In this document: piece after piece, positions 1-7,709 of the stretch
Position numbering within the stretch: position 1 is the stretch's first letter
Layout: the number at the start of each line of letters is the position of its first letter
Source of the DNA: Acanthamoeba lenticulata
Lineage: Eukaryota > Discosea > Longamoebia > Acanthamoebidae
Assembly (NCBI GenBank): GCA_002179805.1
Contig: NAVB01000769.1
Span: 1 to 29,797, forward strand
Reading direction: 5' to 3'
Length of the DNA stretch: 29,797 bases
The notes under the pieces: model-generated
Database searches by the model: none
What the model was told of the DNA's origin: nothing
What the model saw: the letters and a program-made list of their open reading frames with translations, nothing else
Program-made: the position numbers and the translations under genes

Positions 1-40
1 TTTCATTCTTTGTCTCGCTTTCGTTCTTTGGCTCGGATAG

Positions 41-1042
41 AGAACGGCGTCGACGGGCCACCAGCTGCCGCGCGTCGAGTGGAAGATCGACCTCTCGCCC
101 CGTACGCCCTCCCCCTCCTCTCTTTTCTCTTCTCTTGAACCCTTCTGTGCTGACGTGGCCAACGGGCTGGACCGGACCCGGTCGCACGCAGACATGAACC
201 GCTGGCCGTACACGCTGGGCCCGACGGCCACGCTGACCCGCGCCTTCCAGCTCTTCCGCCTCATGGGCCTGCGCCACCTCATCATCAGTACGTGCTGATC
301 CCGCCTTCAAGGACATGATCTTTTTCTTAATTTTATAATTAATTGTAACCAATCACCATCAGCCGACAAGACCAATCGCGTGGTGGGCATCATCACCCGC
401 AAGGACCTGGTCCACTGGGAAGTCGACGACCACGACCACGATCATGACCACGACCACGACCATGATCACGACCACGATCATGGCCATGACGTCTTCAAAG
501 ACGCCATCGAGGGCGGCGCGCGCGAGCGCTCGGACGGCAGCCGTGAGTCTTCGGGCGCGATCATCAAGTTTGACGTCGAGGAGGGCTCTTCTTCGCGCGC
601 CAACTCGAGCCTCAACTCGAGTGTCGACGGCCAGTTGCTGTCTGCGGGCGGCGGCGGCGGCGTGCGGCGGCGCCGTGGGCGGAGCTACTCGATCTTTGAC
701 GAGACGTTTTACCCGCAGACGACGGGCGGCGCGGGCGACATGGCGCCGCCCTCGCTCCCGACGTCGTACGCGCCGGGCCACTTCCTCACGTCGCGCATCA
801 ACGAGCACTACATCTCTGACGAGGACGAGGACGAGGACAATGGCGGCCGCGGCGATGCGTACGAGGACGATGAAGAGGAGGACGATGACAGCAGCAGCAG
901 CAGCGACGACGAGACGAGCAGCGGCGAGGAGGAGGCGAGGAGACGAACTGCAGCTGCTGGGCGGCCGCAGGACGCCACCACCCGACTGGGCCTCACCCAT
1001 GACGGTGACGACGATGGCGAGACAGCGAACGCGCGAGTGTGA
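41..1042 (+). CDS. ClC-family chloride channel/exchanger, C-terminal CBS region (5' end outside window)
   Basis: This is the last part of a ClC anion channel or exchanger. Three exons join in phase: 41-101, 192-287 and 363-1042. Both internal introns are GT-AG (102-191 and 288-362), and bases 1-40 look like the end of another intron (TAG acceptor at 38-40). Across the joins the protein reads WKIDLSPHMNRWPYTLGP, then LFRLMGLRHLIITDKT and VVGIITRKDL, which is the standard final CBS domain of eukaryotic ClC proteins. CBS domains sit in the cytosol and bind nucleotides or regulate gating. After the CBS domain comes an unusual tail of about 200 residues: a His-Asp run, a Ser/Gly-rich section and an acidic stretch (Glu/Asp/Ser) before the stop at 1040-1042. 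The transmembrane part lies upstream of the window. It is paralogous to the second ClC gene at 13528-17342, with which it shares the MGLRH and ITRKD motifs. Confidence 0.88.
424..492 (+). repeat. His-Asp codon repeat in the ClC tail
   Basis: Alternating CAC/CAT and GAC/GAT codons encode eight consecutive HD pairs followed by HG and HD, directly after the final CBS domain. Codon choice alternates irregularly between the C- and T-ending forms, so the repeat is not a pure DNA microsatellite. The ten histidines next to acidic residues resemble the metal-binding loops of zinc transporters; binding here is inference only. Confidence 0.85.
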
Positions 1043-1286
1043 CCCAGCGGTTTTGGGCATTTTGATAATATAAATTTCTTTTTATTTATTTATTTATTCA
1101 TGTTATTAAACTTGCGATTTTTTACCGAAGGTGGCGTAAGCGTTTGTTTAATTCATTAAAAAAAAAAAAAAAAATCACTTGGCCGTTTGTCCACAGAGTT
1201 GTGAACCAGCTAAACAAAACCCCTTTGCCTGTGTATTCATCACAGGTAGGCATTGGCGACAGCCAACTGGCACACATCCAAGTGCT
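1043..1286. other. Convergent 3' intergenic spacer
   Basis: This spacer separates the stop of the ClC gene (+) from the stop of the first ankyrin-like gene (-). It is AT-rich, with TTTATTTATTTATTTATT at about 1080 and a run of about 17 A at 1157. These look like polyadenylation sequence for the two convergent transcripts. I see no gene in it. Confidence 0.6.
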
Positions 1287-2624
1287 TCAGCTTGGCGGGG
1301 GGCTCCAGCTGTAATCGTCCCACGGGCAGCCGTTGTCACGGGCCCACTGGAGCACATCCAGGTGGCCCTCTTTGGCTGCTTGGTGGCAGGTGTCCTTGTC
1401 CCATGGGCAGCCGTTGGTACGCGCCCACTGAAGCACAGCCAGATGGCCTGTCCTCGCGGCAAAGGCACAGGTGTACTCGTCCCAAGGGCAGCCGTTGGCA
1501 CGTGCCCATTGCAGCACGTCCAAGTGACCTCCGTGAGCCGCGAGGCTGCAGGTCCACTCGTCCCACGGGCAGCCGTTGGCGCGCGACCATTGCAGCACGG
1601 CCAGGTGGCCGCCCCACGCCGCTTTGCTGCAGGTGTCCTCATCCCACGGGCAGCCGTTGGCACGCGCCCACTGGAGCATGGCCAAGTGGCCTCCCTTGGC
1701 CGCGCTTGCACAGGTTTTCTTGTCCCACAGACAACCATTGGCGCGCGCCCACTGGAGCACATCCAGGTGGCCGCCCCACGCCGCTGTGCTGCAGGTCCAC
1801 GGGTCCCACGGGCAGCCGTTGGCACGTGCCCACTGGAGCACGGCCAAGTGGCCCCTCACAGCCGCCTTGGTGCAGGTTTTCTCGTCCCACGGGCAGCCAT
1901 TGGCATGCGCCCACTGGAGCACGTCCAGATGGCCTCCAGAGGCGGCATAGGCGCACGTGTCCTCGTCCCATGGGCAGTCATTGGCGCGCGCCCACTGGAG
2001 CACGGCCAGGTGGCCGCCCTCGGCCGCCTTGTGACAAGTCGACTTGTCCCATGGGCAGCCGTTGGCGCGCGCCCACTGGAGCACGGCCAGGTGGCCACCC
2101 TTAGCTGCTGCGCGGCAGGTTTTCTGGTTCCACGGGCAGCCGTTGGCACGCGCCCACTGGAGCATGACCAAGTGGCCACCCTCAGCTGCTGCGCGGCAGG
2201 TCCACACGTCCCACGGACAGCCGTTGGCACGGGCCCACTGAAGCATGGACAACCAGCCCCGCTCCGCCACTTCCCTGGCGAAATAGGGGACCCTGCCAAG
2301 CTCTGCGGTGTGTTGCTGGCGATGGTCTTGTTGTGCATGTCGCCAAGTGCGGCACACAGCTTGGCAGGCCGGCAAGGAAAGGGGCTCCACAAACTGAAAC
2401 ATGAATGCCACAAGCTCCACCATGAGGTCGCCCACGCCCACCACTTGTTCCTTTCGTGTCTCAGCCGGTTCACTGGTGGTTGGGCGAGGGGGCGGAGCAA
2501 GTGGCAGGAAGGCAAGAGTGGTCTTCTTGAGCTTCTTTTTTGCTGGTTGCATCATGTCTTTTTCTTCATCTCCCTCAGCAACCCTGCTGTTGCCACACTC
2601 TTCTTCTTCATCTTCGCGGTGCAT
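1287..2624 (-). CDS. F-box plus ankyrin-like repeat protein, copy 1
   Basis: This is a 445-residue single-exon frame. The first 60 residues are charged and low-complexity, with a basic KKKLKK patch. At about residues 65-95 there is an F-box-like helix region (LVAFMFQFVEPLSLPACQAV, then CRTWRHA). From about residue 118 there are 12 repeats of exactly 27 residues, pattern GGHLxVLQWARANGCPWDxxTCxxAA. These short ankyrin-like units are common in Acanthamoeba and in amoeba-infecting giant viruses, often behind an F-box. The F-box would recruit SKP1-cullin and the repeats would bind a substrate, which is family inference. The start at 2624 is the first Met of the open frame. The neighbour at 2735-3796 is a paralog in the same orientation, with only 110 bp between. 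Long open frames on the plus strand here are antisense shadows of the 81-nt period. Confidence 0.85.
   Translation of the reverse strand: MHREDEEEECGNSRVAEGDEEKDMMQPAKKKLKKTTLAFLPLAPPPRPTTSEPAETRKEQVVGVGDLMVELVAFMFQFVEPLSLPACQAVCRTWRHAQQDHRQQHTAELGRVPYFAREVAERGWLSMLQWARANGCPWDVWTCRAAAEGGHLVMLQWARANGCPWNQKTCRAAAKGGHLAVLQWARANGCPWDKSTCHKAAEGGHLAVLQWARANDCPWDEDTCAYAASGGHLDVLQWAHANGCPWDEKTCTKAAVRGHLAVLQWARANGCPWDPWTCSTAAWGGHLDVLQWARANGCLWDKKTCASAAKGGHLAMLQWARANGCPWDEDTCSKAAWGGHLAVLQWSRANGCPWDEWTCSLAAHGGHLDVLQWARANGCPWDEYTCAFAARTGHLAVLQWARTNGCPWDKDTCHQAAKEGHLDVLQWARDNGCPWDDYSWSPPPS
1300..2270 (-). repeat. 81-nt tandem repeat array (12 units), ankyrin-like
   Basis: The plus strand shows GGGCAGCCGTTGG recurring every 81 bases. 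It is the complement of the codons for ANGCPW in each 27-residue unit. The units are highly similar but not identical. Variable residues are concentrated between CPWD and TC and just before LQW, as expected if these positions face the ligand. Confidence 0.88.
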
Positions 2625-2734
2625 CTGGTGGGGGACAAAATATGATTATTTTTCTATTTTTTCTGTTTTTTCATTATTCGTCAAGGCTCGTGGCCAGCTG
2701 TTCTCTTCATCACAGGCATTAGCCCACTGCAGCC

Positions 2735-3796
2735 TCAGCTCTCGCCCCATGGGCAGCCGTTGGTACGTGCCCATTGCAGCACGTCCAAGTGACCTTCGCT
2801 ATCCGCGTTGATGCAGGTTTCCTTGCCCCATGGGCAGCCATGGGCACGCGCCCACTGGAGCACGGCCAAGTGGCCTCCCTTGGCCGCCTTGTAGCAGGTT
2901 TTCTCATCCCACGGGCAGCCGTTTTCACGCGCCCACTGGAGAACAGCCAGATGGCCTCCCCAAGCGGCATAGGCACAGGTGTACTCGTCCCAAGGGCAGC
3001 CGTTGGCACGTGCCCATTGCAGCACATCCAAGTGACCTCGGTGGGCCGCGAGGCTGCAGGTCCACTCGTCCCACGGGCAGCCGTTGGCGCGCGACCATTG
3101 CAGCACGGCCAGGTGGCCTCCCCACGCCGCTTTGCTGCAGGTGTCCTCATCCCACAGGCAGCCGTTGGCGCGCGCCCACTGGAGCATGGCCAAGTGTCCG
3201 CCCTCAGCTGCTGCGCGGCAAGTTTCCTGGTCCCACGGGCAGCCGTTGGCGCGCACCCACTGAAGCACGGCCAGCTGGCCACTCTCAGCTGCTGCGCGGC
3301 AGGTTTTCTGGTCCCACGGGCAGCCGTTGGAGCGCGCCCACTGGAGCATGTCCAAGTGTCCACCCTCAGCTGCTGCGCGACAGGTTTTCTGGTCCCATGG
3401 GCAGCCGTTGGCGCGCACCCACTGGAGCACGACCAGCTGGCCACTCTCAGCTGCTGCGCGACAGGTATCCTCGTCCCACGGGCAGCCATTGGCACGCGCC
3501 CATTGGAGCACATCCAAGTGGCCTCCCCAGGCCGCTGCCATACATATCCATCTGTCCCACGGGCAGCCGTTGGCACGGGCCCACTGAAGCATGGACAACC
3601 AGCCCTGTCCCGCCACTTTCCCGGCGAAATAGGAGTCCATGCAACGGTTTTGTTGTGCGTGTCGCCAAGTGCGGCACACAGCTTGGCAGGCGGGCAAGGA
3701 ATGGGGCTCCACAAACTGAAAAATGAACGCTACGAGCTCCACCATGAGGTCGCCCACGCCCACCACTTGTTCCTTTTGTGTCTCGGCCGGTTTCAT
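2735..3796 (-). CDS. F-box plus ankyrin-like repeat protein, copy 2
   Basis: This paralog of the preceding gene has an F-box-like region (LVAFIFQFVEPHSLPACQAV, CRTWRHA) followed by 11 repeats of 27 residues, ending in CPWGES. I place the start at 3796 because that ATG lies in GCCACCATGA, an ideal initiation context, and the aligned region continues from there (KPAETQKEQVVGVGD). An upstream in-frame ATG at 3871 would add 25 residues. Upstream of 3796 the DNA still matches copy 1, including the stretch for LKKTTLA, but small indels put that stretch in another frame, so the long N-terminus of copy 1 is not preserved. Units 6-8 here match units 8-10 of copy 1, including an unusual WSRAN variant. 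The two genes therefore derive from a tandem duplication with later gain or loss of units. Confidence 0.82.
   Translation of the reverse strand: MKPAETQKEQVVGVGDLMVELVAFIFQFVEPHSLPACQAVCRTWRHAQQNRCMDSYFAGKVAGQGWLSMLQWARANGCPWDRWICMAAAWGGHLDVLQWARANGCPWDEDTCRAAAESGQLVVLQWVRANGCPWDQKTCRAAAEGGHLDMLQWARSNGCPWDQKTCRAAAESGQLAVLQWVRANGCPWDQETCRAAAEGGHLAMLQWARANGCLWDEDTCSKAAWGGHLAVLQWSRANGCPWDEWTCSLAAHRGHLDVLQWARANGCPWDEYTCAYAAWGGHLAVLQWARENGCPWDEKTCYKAAKGGHLAVLQWARAHGCPWGKETCINADSEGHLDVLQWARTNGCPWGES
2740..3600 (-). repeat. 81-nt tandem repeat array (11 units), ankyrin-like
   Basis: This array has the same 81-nt period as the one at 1300-2270. Two of its units are SGQL variants (VVLQWVRAN and AVLQWVRAN) not present in copy 1. 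They alternate with GGHL units, which suggests a two-unit (162-nt) duplication inside this array. Confidence 0.85.
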
Positions 3797-3979
3797 GGTG
3801 GCACTGGTGGTCGGGCGAGGGGCGGAGCAAGTGGCGGGGAGCAAGAGTGGTCTTCTTGAGTGACCTTGCAAGAGAGGGTTTTGTTACACGCCAAAAAAGG
3901 GGTTGCAGCTGTGCTTTTTTGAATTGGTACAGGCCAAAAAGGAGTAGGGCATTTCCAGTTTCGTTGCTGGGCTCTATCA

Positions 3980-6900
3980 TTAAAACTCGTTCATAGATCT
4001 ATGAAATGGGTGCTCAAATGGAAGCAGCTTGCTTACAGCGTACTTCAAGGGGGGCTTGCCACTCCAAGGCTGGGCACGCATGAATCGCCGGAACGCGGCT
4101 ACCTCCACCACGTCGGGATCCAGCAGCGCGCGCATGGCCGCGCTGGCCCGATCGCGCAGCTGGCGCTCCGGGTCCTCGAGTCCACGCAGGCCGTATTCGC
4201 GATCGGCCAGCGGCAGAAAGACGGCGAGCGTCAGCGCCATTTGCAGGCGGTCGGTGGGGGACCGCGCTTCAGGCGAGGCGCGATAGTCGCGGACGAGGGC
4301 CAACATGAGGTTGGCCAGGCCCTCGACAGCGACCTTGGGCAGCGCCTCCCGGGTGTTTTCCCGCGATTCGAGCGTGGGCAACAACCGCAAAAAGTCATAA
4401 TCGACGCGGTCGGCGTGGAGCAGGCCGAGCGACAGCACCTCGCGGAAGAAGGGCGGCAGCTTTTTGCCGTGCGGGTGAGCCTCGGACGGGATGTAAGGCG
4501 CGGCGAGGGCAAAGGAGAGACGCTTGATCCAAGGCCGCAGCGCGGCGGCGCAGCTTTCCTTCCTCGCCAGGGTTCCTGTTGCCAAGAACGAACAAGAACG
4601 GCGGACCAAGTGGCGGAGTCAGAGGAGCGGCGAGCCTGGCAAGCGCTTCGTGTACGAACCCACAAACTTGTAGAGCGTGAAGGAGCAGTCGCCCCGCTGG
4701 AAAGACGTGACGAACACCTCGAGGAGCTGGTCCAGAACTGAGAGCAGCGCCGGAATCGCGTCGTCTTCGGTAAGGCGCTGTAGAAGCTGGCCCACGTCTG
4801 AAAGTAACGACGACGTGCCCGTCCCTGTGCCGAGCAAAGCGGCGACCCTTTTGGCAAGGAGGGGCAAGTGCGAGCGCAGGCGCTTGTACAGCCTCTCGTT
4901 CAACATGTCGAGCGCAAGCTTCAACGTTTTCGCGTTCTTGAGGTGGGAAATGGGCGTCAGAGCTGCGCGGCTTGTGGGCGGAGACAGGGGAAGGTCTGCG
5001 CACGGGCGGTTTCTCAAGGAAGGCCAGACAGCCGGCGAGAGCGGCGTCTTTGCCCAGCTTGCCGAGACCGGAGACGAAGCCCAGGAAGCGCTTGATCGCC
5101 AGAAGCGCGGCCTTGCACACGGTCGGTGGCTGGTTGACTAGGAGGCCCGCCAGCTGGACCAGCACGGCATCGGACTCGGGGAGGAGCTCGGCGCACTTGC
5201 TGGCCGCCAAGCAGGCTGCCCGCCGGACCAACGGCTGCTCACGCCAAGAGAGCGCCACATGTGCATGGGGCTTGAGCAACAGACAAGGAAACTGTTGTGT
5301 CTGGACTGGAAAGAAGGAAGACGAGAGAGCGCATACCGAGGAGTCGGCCAAGGACTCCACCACGAACGGGAGATGTTCGTCGACGCCGAGCTCGTCGTCG
5401 TAAAAGTCGGTCACTTCGCCCAGCACCCTCAGCCCGGCCTCTCTGTCCGCCGTCCTTTAGCCATCCATCCACCCGCACGTTCATCGCCATCGGAGAAAGG
5501 AATACTACCGGTACTGCCAAGGGACATCGTGCCTCAACCACGGTCGGACCACCTGCAGGACGAGCGGGGCCATCGTCCACTCGTCCATCATGACCGCCAG
5601 GCATCTGATGAAGCACTTGGGCAGGCTGTGCCTGGTCTTCTCCTTCTTCTCCTTCTCTTGTGTTTTTGCTGCGCAGAGTGTTTGACAAACACAAAACACA
5701 CGTGTGTGGTTGGACCGTCAAACACAGGGCACCAATCAGGACAGTACACAAACTCCGCGGACGCACTGGCGTGGGCGACGTGCGACTGCAGCTCAAGCGG
5801 CAGCGCGCCCATAAAGGGCTGAAAGAGGTCGTGGCGCAGGACGATGGATTGCGTGGCCAAGTCAAGCAAGGTCGGCACGCATGGCTGGCTGTGGACCGTG
5901 TGTTTCACCACGGCGGCGACCAACCTGTGGAAGACGACGCGCCACGTCAGCAAAAGAACACCAACAACGTCAAAATGATGATCACAAGCCAGAAAGAGAG
6001 AGAAACGGCAGAGGGAAAGCACTGACCGTACGTCACCGACGCTGTCGACGCTGGAGCTGCGGATGGCGTTGATGAGGAAGGAGACCATCACGAGCAACAC
6101 GGCCGGGTCGGTTTCCTTTTGAGACCAGGAACGGCACCATCGCCGTTGATTGAGTGGCCCGACGGGTCATGTGGGCCGAGAGGTTGCGTACCCGCTCGAG
6201 AAGCTCGGCCAAGGGTTGAAGTTCCAAGTTGGCTCTACGCCTCGCCAGCAGTTCGTACGCTTTAGCGCGGACAGTGGGGTCCTCGAGATTGGCCACAATC
6301 TCCCACAATCGCTGCACGCACATGATGAGGGTGATGGTGATGACGATGAAGGGGAGCCTTTGAATCGGCACCTTGTGGAGGGCGGCAGAGGAAAAAAGGC
6401 TTAAAAATGAAATCAAATCGAACAGGGCCAAGCAGACTTTTCTCTCGGGGCGATGCAGCACAGACAACAGGTCGTCCTGTTTGACCCGACGGGCAGGTCA
6501 GCAGAGGACAGGCACCAATCGAGGCTCGATTCTGAAGCCGCGTGTCGTACCAGCTCCGCTTGCTCGGTAAAGTTGGCGAATTCATGGATGATACACCAAG
6601 CTCTGATGAGCTTGAGGTAGCCTGTGCAACCCCGCCATCGATTCATTCATGTGGTCGTTGTAGACAAGGAAGGGCCCAACCGAACGCACCGGCTACGATT
6701 CTTGGGTCTTCGTGGAAGAGGAGCTCGCGAGACAGACTCGGCTGCTCGGGCGTGCTCTCGTGGTACACCGAGTGCTTGAGACACTTGAGGAGGGTCACGG
6801 CCACAACACGGTGGTCCTGTCGCACGGCGGCAAACAAGCGCTCGTACAACCGATCCAAGTGCTGCGACAGGCTCAACTCTCGGATCGGGCTGGAACGCGT

Positions 6901-7280
6901 CCTGAGCTGAGAGACCCACCATTGGAGCAGCGCAGGGCCAATCGCGGAGAAGAGAGCGGCCTTTCGCCTGGCCTTGGGCGCGCTGGCCGTTTGTGGGCTC
7001 GTTCTGTCAGCGAGCACGAGCAAGCGTGGAAGGGAGGGGAGCGTTTGAGGTACCCGTCTTTGTCGTCGAGCTCGAGGAAGCTGAGGCAAGCGTGCCTGCC
7101 CTCGGCCAGGAACAGCCACTGGAAGAGCTGCTGGTGAATTATCTCCGGCGTCCGCTCGGGGGCTGTGGGGTCGGAGAGGCTTTGGACGAGGCGGGACAGC
7201 GGCGCCGACGGCGGGCTGAGTTCTTCTTGGAGCACACGCCACGCTTTGAGCACGCGGCGCCCAAGCTTCTTGTCCACCAT
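3980..7280 (-). CDS. Unrecognised multi-exon alpha-helical (HEAT/ARM-like) protein
   Basis: I do not recognise this protein. Eleven exons join in phase to about 758 residues: 7280-7054, 7003-6690, 6621-6551, 6311-6192, 6115-6027, 5924-5748, 5625-5553, 5438-5337, 5234-5004, 4936-4660 and 4575-3980. All introns are GT-AG; the acceptor at 5439 is the weakest. The start ATG at 7280 opens with MVDKKLGRRVLKAWRVLQEE. The sequence is a string of amphipathic helices rich in Leu, Ala and Arg (for example LWEIVANLEDPTVRAKAYEL, AACLAASKCAELLPESDAV and AALLAIKRFLGFVSGLGKL), with no signal peptide, membrane segment or catalytic motif visible. The spacing of helices suggests a HEAT or ARM solenoid such as a trafficking or assembly scaffold, but no family signature is clear. 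It lies on the same strand as the ankyrin-like pair, with its stop 184 bp upstream of the copy 2 start. Confidence 0.7.
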
Positions 7281-7382
7281 CTTGTGTTGCGAGAAAGAAA
7301 AACATGAGTGGAGAAATTTTTCTTATTGTATCTTTTAAGAGAAAAACAGTCTGTGGCTTGCCAGAAACACACGCATGAGGGC

Positions 7383-7400
7383 GGGCAGCCGTTGGCACGT
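7383..7400 (-). repeat. Relic of the 81-nt ankyrin-like repeat (18-nt match)
   Basis: GGGCAGCCGTTGGCACGT is identical to the core of units in the arrays at 1300-3600 (for example near 1487). The flanks do not match and no reading frame is kept. Confidence 0.55.
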
Positions 7401-7485
7401 ATTTTGTTCGGGATTACAAGGACATAGCACGGCTTTATCCTCTTGCAAACTTAAGACAAACCCAGCCCTAATCCAAACCAGGTCG

Positions 7486-7500
7486 TGGGCAGCCGTTGGT
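7486..7500 (-). repeat. Second relic of the ankyrin-like repeat core (15-nt match)
   Basis: TGGGCAGCCGTTGGT equals the unit core near 1404 and near 2751. It lies about 104 nt from the first relic, not one 81-nt period, so this is not an intact array. Confidence 0.45.
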
Positions 7501-7709
7501 GCTTGTCGCCAATTCTGTAAAAACACCGAAACTTTTTATGAGTACGAAACGAGTTTGAATTCATTTCGGTTGTGTCGTGTGTGGCTGCTGCGGCCACCGC
7601 CAGTGGGGATGATGAGCCCGCTGTTGCCGTTCAGCAGCTCTAGAGCGCCCCGCCCCGGTGGCGTGACAACGAGAACTGGCTGAGCAGTGTGCAGAAGACA
7701 CAGCGAAAC

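Larger units (their letters stand above)
7281..7709. other. Divergent intergenic region with ankyrin-repeat scars
   Basis: This holds the promoters of the helical protein (-) and the kelch-kinase (+). No gene is seen. It contains two short exact matches to the ankyrin-like repeat of 1300-3600, at 7383-7400 and 7486-7500, listed separately. Confidence 0.5.

Noticed and set aside
359..1060. 233-residue minus-strand frame with hydrophobic Val/Ile runs
   Set aside because: It is the reverse of the ClC tail; the apparent membrane segments come from reading His-Asp and acidic codons backwards.
1300..2270. 81-nt and 105-nt arrays as CRISPR or satellite DNA
   Set aside because: Both arrays are in-frame protein repeats without unique spacers between identical repeats.
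1179..2645. 488-residue open frame on the plus strand
   Set aside because: It is the antisense of the ankyrin-like array. The 81-nt period keeps other frames open, and the minus strand carries the coherent F-box and repeat protein.
2774..3859. 361-residue open frame on the plus strand
   Set aside because: Antisense shadow of the second ankyrin-like array, with the same periodic pattern as the frame at 1179-2645.
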